From positions 1 to 23,116 of the forward strand of contig CAZGAS010000017.1 in assembly GCA_964523875.1 (NCBI GenBank): a stretch of 23,116 bases of DNA, given 5' to 3'. The notes under the pieces are model-generated. The model was not told the origin of the DNA and did no database searches. It worked only from the letters and a program-made list of their open reading frames with translations. Source of the stretch: JAUVHV01 sp964523875 (GTDB lineage Bacteria > Omnitrophota > Gorgyraeia > JABMRG01). A program made the translations under genes and the position numbers. Positions 15,165 through 23,021 of this stretch are shown piece after piece (the first letter of the stretch is position 1; every line of letters starts with the position of its first letter).

Positions 15165-16778
15165 ATGAATAATGAGAAGAGACTTTTTTTAGCAATTGGG
15201 TTATCTGTGCTTGTGATACTAGGTTACCAAGCATATATGAAGAAACATGTTAAACCGTATCATATACAAAAAAAGGATGATACGGTTGTACTCGCAGAGC
15301 AAACGAGCAGAGTAAAAGAGAAGCCCATACAACTTGAGCAAAGGCCTGTTGCGGCAGAAAAGGTTTCAGAAAACGCAGTAACCATTGATACCGATGTTTT
15401 TACAGCAGTTTTAACAGATTATGCCGCAGCAATAAAAGAACTTTATCTTATGGAATTTTTAGATAAAAACGGCAACCCTACGCTACTGACCGGCCCAGTG
15501 ACAGGGGCGCCTTCTTTGCTGGCTATAGAAGAAGGGCCTGTTGCACAGAGGCGCGATTGGAAGGTTGTTAATAAGAGTAGTATGCGCGTAGCGTACAAGA
15601 GCATAGCCAGTGGTATCGAGGTAATCAAATCATATCATTTTTATAACAATAAGTATCTCATCGAGTTAGAGATTGCTATACGCAATACCACAAATAACGA
15701 AAAGCAAATTTCTTATATTCTTGATAGTGGTGTAGTTGCGGCAAATAATGGTTATCTGGACAGCAGGTATCTTGGGGCAGATATTCTCATAGGCGATAAA
15801 GTGTTGCGAAAACGCCCCTCAGGAAAGACTCTGGCAGATGGTATACGCGTGCCAGGCGCGCCTGCATGGGTTTCCACACATGATAGATATTTTTCGTTTG
15901 TACTAAAACCAGAACAGCGAGAAGAAGGGGCAATTGTTAGAAGCAGCGCGAAAAAGAATATATGGTCGGGGATCACATCAGGCGCGATTATTCTCGCTCC
16001 TAATCAAACTATTACGCGCAACTACATACAGTATGCCGGCCCTAGTGACATAGAGGCTATTTCTGAGTTAGGTGCAACAGCAGAGAAAGTAATAAGTTAT
16101 GGGTTCTTTCATGTTGTAGCAAAGGTGCTCTTTAAGGGGTTGCGTATTTTATACCACGTGACAGGTAACTATGGGGTATCAATTATATTATTGTCGCTTA
16201 TCATAAGCTTGCTCATGATGCCGCTTACAAAGAAAAGCCTGCATTCTATGAAGGCGATGCAGAAGATACAGCCAGAAACAGAACAGATAAGAAAGGCTTA
16301 TAGTGATAATCCGCAGAAGATGAATAAAGAGATTATGGAGCTCTATAAAAAGCATAAAATCAATCCAGTAGGAGGTTGCTTGCCAATGTTATTACAGCTG
16401 CCTATATTCATGTCATTATACCAAGTACTATTACGTAGCGTGGCATTGCGAGGAGCACATTTTTTATGGATTAAGGATCTAGCAGGCCCAGACGCGGCCT
16501 TTACAATACCGCAGAAACTGCCTTTGATCGGCAGCAATATCAATATTTTGCCCATATTAATGGCAGTTGCCATGTGGGCTCAGCAGAAAATGTCACAAGG
16601 CGGGGGAAAAGAGGTTTCAGAACAGCAGAAGATGATGTCAACTATTATGCCTGTGATGTTTGGGTTTATTTTTTATAATATGCCTTCGGGGCTTGTTCTG
16701 TATTGGTTCACCAACACACTGTTTATGCTCCTGATTCAGGAGGTGGTGTTAAAGGCCCGTAAACCAGCAGCAATATAA
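15165..16778 (+). CDS. yidC: Membrane protein insertase YidC
   Basis: YidC inserts and folds proteins in the inner membrane, alone or with SecYEG. The 537-residue length and layout are of the Gram-negative type. One N-terminal membrane segment (about 6-22) is followed by a periplasmic domain (about 60-310) and the conserved 60-kDa insertase domain with membrane segments near 310-352, 400-425, 455-472 and 490-525. The hallmark INPVGGCLPMLLQLPIF is at 398-414, and the cytoplasmic helical hairpin KAMQKIQPE is before it. The large periplasmic domain implies an outer membrane. It is the last gene of the rpmH-rnpA-yidD-yidC run. Part of the first loop (15253-15287) encodes an inverted repeat. Confidence 0.97.
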   Translation: MNNEKRLFLAIGLSVLVILGYQAYMKKHVKPYHIQKKDDTVVLAEQTSRVKEKPIQLEQRPVAAEKVSENAVTIDTDVFTAVLTDYAAAIKELYLMEFLDKNGNPTLLTGPVTGAPSLLAIEEGPVAQRRDWKVVNKSSMRVAYKSIASGIEVIKSYHFYNNKYLIELEIAIRNTTNNEKQISYILDSGVVAANNGYLDSRYLGADILIGDKVLRKRPSGKTLADGIRVPGAPAWVSTHDRYFSFVLKPEQREEGAIVRSSAKKNIWSGITSGAIILAPNQTITRNYIQYAGPSDIEAISELGATAEKVISYGFFHVVAKVLFKGLRILYHVTGNYGVSIILLSLIISLLMMPLTKKSLHSMKAMQKIQPETEQIRKAYSDNPQKMNKEIMELYKKHKINPVGGCLPMLLQLPIFMSLYQVLLRSVALRGAHFLWIKDLAGPDAAFTIPQKLPLIGSNINILPILMAVAMWAQQKMSQGGGKEVSEQQKMMSTIMPVMFGFIFYNMPSGLVLYWFTNTLFMLLIQEVVLKARKPAAI

Positions 16779-16791
16779 TAAATAGTTTCTC

Positions 16792-16820
16792 TTGACAGCG
16801 CGCTACTTGTGCGGTATTAT
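16792..16820 (+). promoter_or_regulatory. parAB promoter
   Basis: A perfect TTGACA (16792-16797), 17 bases, then TATTAT (16815-16820). This is the best promoter in the window. The leader of about 90 bases contains the palindrome ACAACA-TAATT-TGTTGT (16864-16880), which could be an operator. Confidence 0.7.
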
Positions 16821-16863
16821 AAAAAGCACCAGAGTGTATAGCTTATTATCGCGTGCTTGGGTA

Positions 16864-16880
16864 ACAACATAATTTGTTGT
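16864..16880. promoter_or_regulatory. Palindrome in the parAB leader
   Basis: ACAACATAATTTGTTGT has perfect 6-base arms and a 5-base centre. It lies between the promoter and parS. An operator role is a guess from its position. Confidence 0.3.
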
Positions 16881-16915
16881 GACAATAGAAGAAACGTATA
16901 AAACGCTCATAGACC

Positions 16916-17884
16916 ATGTTCCACGTGAAACGCGAAGAGGGCAATTTGGGAAAGACTATCTCTATATGCAACCAGAAGGGCGGAGTAGGCAAAACAACCA
17001 CTGCGATTAATCTCTCAGCTTATCTGGCAGAGGCAGGAAAGCGCGTGCTAATCATTGATATTGATCCTCAGGCGAATGCTACAAGTGGAATCGGTGTTAG
17101 CAAGCAGTCTATACAGAAAAGTATCTATAATGTTCTTCTTGGCAGCATGAGCTTGAGCGACGTTGTGTTGGAAACACCTGTCAAGAATATGTTTCTAGCG
17201 CCGGCAGATCTCCATCTCACAGGCGCACAGATAGAACTTGTTAGTGCCTTTAACAGGGAGCAACAATTAAAACACAGTATAAAGCCGATAAAACAGGATT
17301 ACGATTTTATTATTATAGATTGTCCCCCGAGCTTAGGCCTGCTTACAATCAATGCGTTAACTGCATCAGAGACCACACTCATTCCATTGCAATGCGAGTA
17401 CTATGCTATGGAAGGATTAAGCCAGCTATTGCATACCGTTAAACTTGTACAAAACAATCTAAACCCAGCACTCGATATCGAAGGGGTTGTATTAACCATG
17501 GCAGATTATCGCACTAATCTAACAAATGAAGTCATCAAAGAGGCGAGAGGGTTTTTTAAGGAAAAGATATACAACACAATTATACCGCGTTCTATCAGAT
17601 TAAGCGAAGCACCGGGGCATGGTAAGCCAGTGATGCTATATGACAAACATGCAACAGGGGCAGTAGCATACAAGGCATTCGCTGCAGAGGTAATTAGTCA
17701 TAACACATTGCCAAACACAACGTTAGAACAAAATAATTCTTACAGCGCAGGGCCTGCGCCAATCCCACAGGCAAGCCATGATCTGCAACACGAGGTGCTG
17801 CCCACAAACACGGAGACAGTTGAACGTGATGTAACGCCAACCAATATCTTAGAAGAAGACGGAGGAGAGAATGGAAAAACATAA
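16916..17884 (+). CDS. parA: Chromosome partitioning ATPase ParA (Soj family)
   Basis: ParA binds the nucleoid and, with ParB, moves the origin. The 322 residues have the deviant Walker A KGGVGKTT (21-28), Walker A' IIDIDPQAN and the IIDCPPSLG motif. After about residue 260 comes a Pro/Asn/Thr-rich tail of about 60 residues that most chromosomal ParA proteins lack. The ATG start gives MFHVKR, because it overlaps the parS site. A TTG at 16946 has a better Shine-Dalgarno (GAAGAGGG) and would give the more usual beginning MGKTISICNQKGG, so the true start is uncertain. parB overlaps the end by 14 bases. Confidence 0.95.
   Translation: MFHVKREEGNLGKTISICNQKGGVGKTTTAINLSAYLAEAGKRVLIIDIDPQANATSGIGVSKQSIQKSIYNVLLGSMSLSDVVLETPVKNMFLAPADLHLTGAQIELVSAFNREQQLKHSIKPIKQDYDFIIIDCPPSLGLLTINALTASETTLIPLQCEYYAMEGLSQLLHTVKLVQNNLNPALDIEGVVLTMADYRTNLTNEVIKEARGFFKEKIYNTIIPRSIRLSEAPGHGKPVMLYDKHATGAVAYKAFAAEVISHNTLPNTTLEQNNSYSAGPAPIPQASHDLQHEVLPTNTETVERDVTPTNILEEDGGENGKT
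16917..16932. promoter_or_regulatory. parS site (ParB binding)
   Basis: TGTTCCACGTGAAACG differs from the common consensus TGTTTCACGTGAAACA at two positions and keeps the central CACGTG. It overlaps the first codons of parA, a common place for parS near bacterial origins. It is the only such site I found in the window. Confidence 0.8.
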
Positions 17885-18740
17885 AGCCTTGGGCAAAGGA
17901 CTACAGGCGCTTATACCAGAGGCAAGCAACAACACAACTAGTGATATTACAGGCGCACCGGAAACAGGCTTAACAACGGTCGATATAGCGCGGATTAGCC
18001 CCAGTCGTTTCCAGCCACGCACCGCGTTTAAATCAGAAAAATTAGACGAACTGATTGCTTCGATTAGAGAAAAAGGGATTGTGCAACCGGTCCTTGTGAG
18101 AAAGACAGAGCAAGGCTATGAGCTTATAGCGGGGGAGCGCAGATTTCGTGCGGCGCAAAGCCTGAATCTACAGCAGATACCTGTTATTATCAAGGATGTC
18201 GATGACGCCGACGCAATGGAGTTAGCGTTGGTGGAAAATATACAGCGCGAAGACCTCAACCCAATAGAGGAAGCAAAGGCATATAGGCGGCTTTGTAATG
18301 AATTCAATTTTACACAAGAGAGGATAGCGCAGGCAGTAGGCCGTGACAGGACCTCGGTAACAAATATTATGCGCCTCTTAAGCCTGTCGGATACAATACA
18401 ACAATTTATTCTTGATGAAACTATTACAATGGGCCACGCGAGGGCGCTGCTTGCTGTACCTGACCAGCGCAAGCAGCTCAAGATATGTGAGAAGATAGTG
18501 CGCAAGGGGCTTTCGGTGCGTGAGGTAGAGCAGCTGGTCAAGCCACACGCCGTAAAACGGCAGCACTCAGAATACAAAAGGCCGGATCGTGATATACAAG
18601 CGGTAGAAGACGCGTTGCAGCAAATGCTGGGTACTAAAATAAAAATCCAACACGGGAAAAAACGCGGCAAGATTGTAATTGATTATTATTCGTTAACAGA
18701 CTTGAGCAGGATAGTAAAGCTTTTGAAGGGTCAACCATAA
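17871..18740 (+). CDS. parB: Chromosome partitioning protein ParB (Spo0J family)
   Basis: ParB is a CTP-dependent clamp that loads at parS and spreads. The 289-residue product begins with the ParA-contact motif KHKALGKGLQALI. The CTP-binding domain includes SRFQPR, the GERRFRA motif (88-94) and ENIQREDLNPIEEA. The helix-turn-helix for parS is at about 145-172 (FTQERIAQAVGRDRTSVTNIMRLL). The C-terminal dimer domain closes with IVIDYYSLTDLSRIVKLL. It overlaps parA by 14 bases, and the parS site lies at the parA start, so the full partition system is local. Confidence 0.97.
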   Translation: MEKHKALGKGLQALIPEASNNTTSDITGAPETGLTTVDIARISPSRFQPRTAFKSEKLDELIASIREKGIVQPVLVRKTEQGYELIAGERRFRAAQSLNLQQIPVIIKDVDDADAMELALVENIQREDLNPIEEAKAYRRLCNEFNFTQERIAQAVGRDRTSVTNIMRLLSLSDTIQQFILDETITMGHARALLAVPDQRKQLKICEKIVRKGLSVREVEQLVKPHAVKRQHSEYKRPDRDIQAVEDALQQMLGTKIKIQHGKKRGKIVIDYYSLTDLSRIVKLLKGQP

Positions 18741-18748
18741 CATATCTG

Positions 18749-18776
18749 TTGACTTTTTTGCGTCTACACATATAAT
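18749..18776 (+). promoter_or_regulatory. ndk promoter
   Basis: TTGACT (18749-18754), 16 bases, and a perfect TATAAT (18771-18776), placed between the parB stop and the ndk GTG start. The leader would be about 28 bases. Confidence 0.65.
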
Positions 18777-18810
18777 GGAAGGATACTAAAAGGAAGGCAG
18801 AAGAACAGTT

Positions 18811-19311
18811 GTGGAAGAAGCGACGTTGGTGTTGATAAAACCAGATGGTTTGAAAAAATCTTTAACAGGTAATATCCTGACCAGGCTTTCTGAAACAAAG
18901 CTCGATATTATAGCGGCCCGCATAGCCCATGTAAACACCGAACTTGCCAAACAGCATTACCATGCGCTCGCGGATAAACCGTTTTTCGAGGATCTGATAC
19001 AATATATCAGGGGAGAGTTTCATGAGAAGCGCAAGGTTATGGCCATGGTTTATTACGGCGAAGGTGCTATCAACAAGGTGCGCAAACTAGCAGGCTCGAC
19101 TAATCCGGAAGAAGCGGACGCGGTAAGTATCCGCGGGCAATACGGACGCATTACAACAAAGGGTGTCTACGAAAACGTTATCCACGCCTCAGCCCACAAG
19201 GAAGATGCTGAACGAGAGATTAAGCTCTGGTTCGAGCCGGAAGAGATTATCGTCGATTTATACCCCACAAGACCCCATGAGAAAAGAGTGCGTGCCAAAA
19301 CATGGGTCTGA
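18811..19311 (+). CDS. ndk: Nucleoside diphosphate kinase, divergent and long
   Basis: Ndk moves the gamma phosphate between nucleoside triphosphates and diphosphates through a phospho-histidine. K10 in LIKPDG, SIRG and the catalytic H125 in ENVIHAS are present. The usual NxxHGSDS motif here reads NVIHASAH, and IRGD is IRGQ, so nearby residues differ from the standard enzyme. At 166 aa it is longer than the usual 140, from a short insert near 66-75 and a basic C-terminal tail. It starts with GTG; AGGAAGG lies upstream at wider spacing than usual. A kinase fold is sure; normal substrate range is likely but not certain. Confidence 0.85.
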   Translation: MEEATLVLIKPDGLKKSLTGNILTRLSETKLDIIAARIAHVNTELAKQHYHALADKPFFEDLIQYIRGEFHEKRKVMAMVYYGEGAINKVRKLAGSTNPEEADAVSIRGQYGRITTKGVYENVIHASAHKEDAEREIKLWFEPEEIIVDLYPTRPHEKRVRAKTWV

Positions 19312-19472
19312 AAATAGCCCGGTAAGCGCGAAGTCTCGCTCAGGCGCAAGGCATAACAACAACCGCGGTAACCTCGAAGACAAACCAGCAAAATAATAGT
19401 GCGGTGATTTTTCAGGTTCTCGCGGGCAAAAAATTCCATAAATGTTTGTTAAACAGAAAAAAGGCGCATCAT

Positions 19473-20354
19473 ATGTTACGTAGTATGACAGGTTTTGGTA
19501 AAGGTATCGCGGAGAGCAACAGAGGCATGGCAAGGATTGAGATTAAGAGCCTTAATTGCAAATTTTTTGAAGTAGTCAATAAGCTCCCACCAAATTTAAC
19601 AACATTTGAGGACAAGATACGCGAATTGCTCCAGAAGCGGGTTTTACGCGGCAGGCTGACTCTGTTTTTAAGCTATGACCCAAAGGCCAGCAAGGGCAAC
19701 GAGGTGCGCATAGATCAAAAGATAGCGAAGCAATATTGCGATAGAATAAATCTTTTGAAGAAATCATTACGCATAAAAGGCGATGTAGGTATAGAACAGA
19801 TAATAACCTTACCAGGCGTTATCGCCTACCACCCGCAAGAAGATGATGCCAGAAAACTGTGGCCGCTTATATCCAAGGCGCTTGTGCAGGCTGTAGACGA
19901 CCTGACGCATTCTAAGGCACGCGAAGGCAGAATGCTGGGCAAGAATATACGCCAAATAGTTAAGATGATCGAGAGCGCTTTAAACAAGATAAAGAAACGG
20001 GCTCCGCTTGTAGCCTATGATTACAAGAAAAGGCTGTTAAAAAATGTAAGAACACTAACAGGGGCTGCCAAGACATATAACCCGGAAAGAATAGAAGAAG
20101 AGGCTGCGATTTTCGCGCGTAATTGTGATATTACCGAAGAAATACACAGGATTTGCGCGCACATATCCGGGTTTAGGAAAATTCTTTCAAACAATGGTGA
20201 GATAGGCAGAAGGCTTGACTTTGTCGCGCAAGAGATGTATAGGGAAGCGAACACAATAGGCGCTAAGGCCAATGATTTTCCTATAGCGAAAGAGGTTATA
20301 AAAATAAAGAGTCATATAGAGAAGATAAGAGAACAGGTTCAAAATGTCGAATAA
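19473..20354 (+). CDS. yicC: YicC/YloC family endoribonuclease
   Basis: The ATG at 19473 gives 293 aa and the family's typical beginning MLRSMTGFGKG; a start at 19404 would add residues with no family likeness. The N-terminal YicC domain and the C-terminal DUF1732 (RLDFVAQEMYREANTIGAKANDFPIAKEVIKIKSHIEKIREQVQNVE in this order) are complete. Members are reported as RNases acting on RNA decay, for example of the small RNA RyhB in E. coli. It leads the yicC-remA-gmk-rpoZ cluster and overlaps remA by 11 bases. AAAGG lies 8 bases before the ATG. Confidence 0.93.
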   Translation: MLRSMTGFGKGIAESNRGMARIEIKSLNCKFFEVVNKLPPNLTTFEDKIRELLQKRVLRGRLTLFLSYDPKASKGNEVRIDQKIAKQYCDRINLLKKSLRIKGDVGIEQIITLPGVIAYHPQEDDARKLWPLISKALVQAVDDLTHSKAREGRMLGKNIRQIVKMIESALNKIKKRAPLVAYDYKKRLLKNVRTLTGAAKTYNPERIEEEAAIFARNCDITEEIHRICAHISGFRKILSNNGEIGRRLDFVAQEMYREANTIGAKANDFPIAKEVIKIKSHIEKIREQVQNVE

Positions 20355-20595
20355 GAAAAACCAATCAACCCTGATTAGCCTGGGGTTTAATAATGTTGTG
20401 GTTAAGAATAAGATAGTAGCGGTTGTTGCCCCTGAAGCCGCCCCTATAAAGCGGCTCAAAGAAGAAGCGCGGCAAAATAAAAAATTGATAGACGCGACAA
20501 GCGGTCGTAGGACACGTGCTGTTATTATCACAGAAAGCGGCCATGTTATACTTTCCAGCGTGCAACCGGAAACAATCGCGCAAAGGTTTAGTTGA
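20344..20595 (+). CDS. remA: RemA/DUF370 family DNA-binding regulator
   Basis: The 83 residues match the DUF370/RemA family closely: LISLGFNNVVVKNKIVAVVAPEAAPIKR, then LIDATSGRRTRAVIITESGHVILSSVQPETIAQR. In Bacillus subtilis RemA is a ring-forming DNA-binding protein that activates matrix and osmolyte genes. The same gene order, yloC-remA-gmk-rpoZ-coaBC, exists there, so the context agrees. It overlaps yicC by 11 bases and gmk by one base (TGATG). What it regulates in this organism cannot be told from here. Confidence 0.92.
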   Translation: MSNKKNQSTLISLGFNNVVVKNKIVAVVAPEAAPIKRLKEEARQNKKLIDATSGRRTRAVIITESGHVILSSVQPETIAQRFS

Positions 20596-21206
20596 TGGCA
20601 GAGAAGAAGTCATTATTTTTGCTGGGCAGATATACCCGGGCAACAGGCACGCTCTTTGTTCTTTCCGGCCCCTCGGGATGCGGCAAGACCACGTTATGCG
20701 GCAAGTTGCTTAAAAAGAGGCTCGGGCTTGTTCGGTCTGTATCTGTTACCACGCGTAACAGGCGGGGTAAAGAGATAGAGAATAAAGATTATATATATAT
20801 CAGTATACCGGAATTTAAGAGACAGCTCGCTAAGGGCATGCTGTTAGAGCACGCGGAAGTTTTCGGGCATTATTACGCGACACCGCGGGGGTTTGTCGAG
20901 CAGTCCTTACATTCTCGCCGGAACGTGATTATGAACATTGATATCCAGGGCGCGGCGCAGATAAAACAGAAATTCAAGCAGGCAGTGCTTATTTTTATTT
21001 TACCGCCTACATTAGATGCGCTGGAAACAAGGCTGCGCAACCGATCGTCTGATACATTAGCGCAGATACGAACACGACTCGCGATAGCCCGTCGTGAACT
21101 GGCGGCCATAAAGACATATGATTACGTTGTGATCAACGACAGGGTAGACAAAGCGGTGGGCCAGATCGCTTCGATTATTACCGCTACACAGCACCGGATA
21201 AGATAG
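20595..21206 (+). CDS. gmk: Guanylate kinase
   Basis: Gmk phosphorylates GMP to GDP with ATP. The ATG at 20595 gives 203 aa and overlaps the remA stop by one base; a TTG at 20592 is also possible. The P-loop is GPSGCGKT (25-32). The GMP-binding part has SVTTRNRRGKEIENKDYIYIS (typically SxTTRxxRxGExxGxDYxF) and the lid region has RLRNRSSD. VIMNIDIQGAAQIK matches the conserved GxxVILDIDxQGAxQ. The enzyme is a complete cytosolic form. Confidence 0.95.
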   Translation: MAEKKSLFLLGRYTRATGTLFVLSGPSGCGKTTLCGKLLKKRLGLVRSVSVTTRNRRGKEIENKDYIYISIPEFKRQLAKGMLLEHAEVFGHYYATPRGFVEQSLHSRRNVIMNIDIQGAAQIKQKFKQAVLIFILPPTLDALETRLRNRSSDTLAQIRTRLAIARRELAAIKTYDYVVINDRVDKAVGQIASIITATQHRIR

Positions 21207-21271
21207 GTTATGCGCGTGTTGCGCCGCGGGTATCGGTTTAGGGCGCCACAATACAAAACAGGAGAGAAATT

Positions 21272-21472
21272 TTGGATGTTTTAAGCGTATCTTTAGAGAA
21301 CCTGTATGCAAAAACGCACAGCATGTATAAGTTGGTTGTGCTGGCTTCTATGCGGGCGTTGGAACTGAATGCGGGAGCGGCACAGCTTACACCGCAGGAA
21401 AAACAAGATGTCCTGCAGGTGGCATTGCAAGAGATAGTGGAAGATAAGATTACATACAAACAGATAAAATAA
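21272..21472 (+). CDS. rpoZ: RNA polymerase omega subunit
   Basis: This 66-residue protein has the omega pattern: SLENLYAKTHSMYKLVVLASMRALELNAG followed by a helical tail with KQDVLQVALQEI and an acidic IVEDKITY segment. Omega helps fold and stabilise the beta-prime subunit. The start is TTG at 21272, fixed by AGGAGAG just upstream; an ATG at 21276 is in another frame. The gene lies 65 bases after gmk, the usual gmk-rpoZ order. Confidence 0.88.
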   Translation: MDVLSVSLENLYAKTHSMYKLVVLASMRALELNAGAAQLTPQEKQDVLQVALQEIVEDKITYKQIK

Positions 21473-21536
21473 TGCCAGGCGCGTTATTTTCCGGACAGAG
21501 ATTTTTATAATATAGACACTGAAGACAGGGTATACA

Positions 21537-22076
21537 ATGAAAAAGCCGACACTACTTGTTGGTATCTGCGCGGGAATCGCCGCGTATAAAACATGTGATA
21601 TGATAAATTGCCTCCGCAAGGAAAAGATAGAGATAGTGGTTTGCATGAGCAAGGACGCGCATCATTTTGTCGCCCCTCTTACTTTGCAGACACTATCGGG
21701 CAACCGTGTTTTTCAGGATATGTTCCAACCCCAACAAGGTTGGGATCCCGTTCATATTTCTCTTGCCGCGCAAGCAGACGCGGTACTCGTTGTGCCCGCG
21801 ACAGCAAATATTATATCCAGGACAGCAAACGGTATATGTGATGACCTGCTAACGTGTACAATCGCGTCTACGCAGGCGCCTGTTGTGTTTGTCCCCGCGA
21901 TGAACACAATCATGTATAAGAACAAGATATTACAGTCTAATATTGCCAGATTAAAGAGCCTTAATTACCATTTCGTAGGCCCTATCCGGGGACGTCTCGC
22001 ATGTGGTGTGCCGGGCATGGGGCATATAGCGGATACAAAAGAGATTGTAAAGTATATAAAGACCCTCCTCAAATGA
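21537..22076 (+). CDS. coaC: Phosphopantothenoylcysteine decarboxylase (CoaC)
   Basis: CoaC decarboxylates 4'-phosphopantothenoylcysteine in CoA synthesis and uses FMN. The 179 residues are a stand-alone flavoprotein: GICAGIAAYK at 9-18, the catalytic H73 in DPVHISL, the PAMN motif (120-123) and the reactive Cys in LACG (154-157). In most bacteria this is the N-terminal half of CoaBC; here it ends at 22076 and coaB starts in another frame with an ATGA overlap (22073-22076). CAGGG precedes the ATG. TATAAT at 21506-21511 may be a promoter, but its -35 is poor. Confidence 0.93.
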   Translation: MKKPTLLVGICAGIAAYKTCDMINCLRKEKIEIVVCMSKDAHHFVAPLTLQTLSGNRVFQDMFQPQQGWDPVHISLAAQADAVLVVPATANIISRTANGICDDLLTCTIASTQAPVVFVPAMNTIMYKNKILQSNIARLKSLNYHFVGPIRGRLACGVPGMGHIADTKEIVKYIKTLLK

Positions 22077-22720
22077 AGCCCTTGAATATTCTTGTTGTTG
22101 CCGGCCCTACGCGTGAACCTATAGACCTTGTACGCTTTATCACAAATCACTCAACAGGTACAATGGGCTATTCTATCGCGGCCACAGCGCGTAAATTAGG
22201 GCATATGGTAACACTTGTAACAGGTCCGACTTCTCTAAAAACGCCCGGCGGCATAGGCATTATTCAGGTTATTACAGCAAAAGATATGTTCAACGCGGTT
22301 AAGGCGAATTTTAAGAAATCGGATTGCGTGATTATGGCAGCAGCTGTCTCTGATTTCAGGCCAAATGGATACCGCACAGCTAAAATAAAGCGTTCAAGCA
22401 GATTACTTGTGCTAAAACTCAAAAAGAACCCAGATATACTCTCATGGATTGGCAAGCGCAAAGGCAATAGGCTTTCGATAGGTTTTTGTATGGAGACATC
22501 CAATCTGCTTGCCAACGCGCGAAAGAAGATGCAGCAGAAAAACGCCGACATTATAGTTGCCAATAAAATAGACGCGCAACAAAGCGTTTTTGGACAGGGG
22601 GTAACCACTGTTTTTATCATTGGCCCGGAAGATCAGCAACAAGAACTAAGGAAGAAGAGCAAGCAAGGTATCGCGCGGATTCTTCTTGAAAAGATAGAAC
22701 ATCTATGGTATAAAAGGTAA
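22073..22720 (+). CDS. coaB: Phosphopantothenate-cysteine ligase (CoaB)
   Basis: CoaB joins cysteine to 4'-phosphopantothenate before CoaC acts. The ATG at 22073 gives 215 aa beginning MKPLNILVVAGPTREPID; the longer open frame from 22001 only overlaps coaC. Motifs are GPTREPID (11-18), RFITNHSTGTMGY (21-33), MAAAVSDFRP and the lysine-containing KIKR segment, then the NADIIVANKID strand. The separate ligase overlaps the decarboxylase by four bases, so the pair is translated together as a split version of the usual CoaBC fusion. Confidence 0.93.
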   Translation: MKPLNILVVAGPTREPIDLVRFITNHSTGTMGYSIAATARKLGHMVTLVTGPTSLKTPGGIGIIQVITAKDMFNAVKANFKKSDCVIMAAAVSDFRPNGYRTAKIKRSSRLLVLKLKKNPDILSWIGKRKGNRLSIGFCMETSNLLANARKKMQQKNADIIVANKIDAQQSVFGQGVTTVFIIGPEDQQQELRKKSKQGIARILLEKIEHLWYKR

Positions 22721-22819
22721 CTATTTACAGCACTGGGCTTGGAATAAAGACCGCGGTTATTTTGCCTTCGCGCGGTGCTAAATAACATAGTAGCGATATA
22801 AGACAAAATATCTAAAAGG
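22721..22819 (+). other. coaB to tRNA-Cys spacer
   Basis: No gene was seen here. Short inverted arms occur: ACCGCG/CGCGGT (22750-22755 with 22771-22776), and an alternative GTTATTT/AAATAAC. Neither is followed by a T-run, so I do not call a terminator. Confidence 0.4.
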
Positions 22820-22894
22820 GGCGTGGTAGCCAAGTGGTAAGGCAACGGTTTGCAAAACCGTTATTCATCGGTTCAAATCCGATCCACGCCTCCA
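22820..22894 (+). tRNA. tRNA-Cys (anticodon GCA)
   Basis: The sequence folds as a cloverleaf. The acceptor is GGCGTGG/CCACGCC with discriminator T (U73, normal for Cys). The anticodon stem is ACGGT/ACCGT with loop TTGCAAA (anticodon GCA), and the T-arm is ATCGG/CCGAT with loop TTCAAAT. The 3' CCA is encoded (22892-22894). Confidence 0.96.
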
Positions 22895-22969
22895 TTAATA
22901 GGATATCAGCCACAGGCGAAGCAGGGGGGCTGTTAGTTAATATATTTCGCAGGTAGTTAGCTTCAATGA

Positions 22970-23012
22970 GCGCATAAGTTATGGAGTGTGAGGCACGACA
23001 TAACTTATGCGC
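22970..23012. repeat. Perfect 14-bp inverted repeat after tRNA-Cys
   Basis: GCGCATAAGTTATG (22970-22983) and its exact complement at 22999-23012 flank a 15-base loop. No T-run follows, so it is not a standard terminator. It could be a dispersed repeat, a processing structure or part of a structured RNA. Confidence 0.75.
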
Positions 23013-23021
23013 GCGAATTAA

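Noticed and set aside
18116..18670. A 184-codon open frame on the minus strand opposite parB
   Set aside because: It lies wholly inside parB, is Cys/Ser-rich in the way of antisense translations, and has no recognisable motif.
18730..18759. GTCAAC/GTTGAC arms followed by six T, a possible parAB terminator
   Set aside because: The stem is only 6 bp with few GC pairs and overlaps both the parB stop and the ndk -35, so a promoter explains the T-run better.
19312..19472. Possible small gene between ndk and yicC (and an open frame from 19163)
   Set aside because: The frame overlaps ndk, is basic low-complexity sequence, and has no Shine-Dalgarno or family likeness. The spacer itself shows nothing else.
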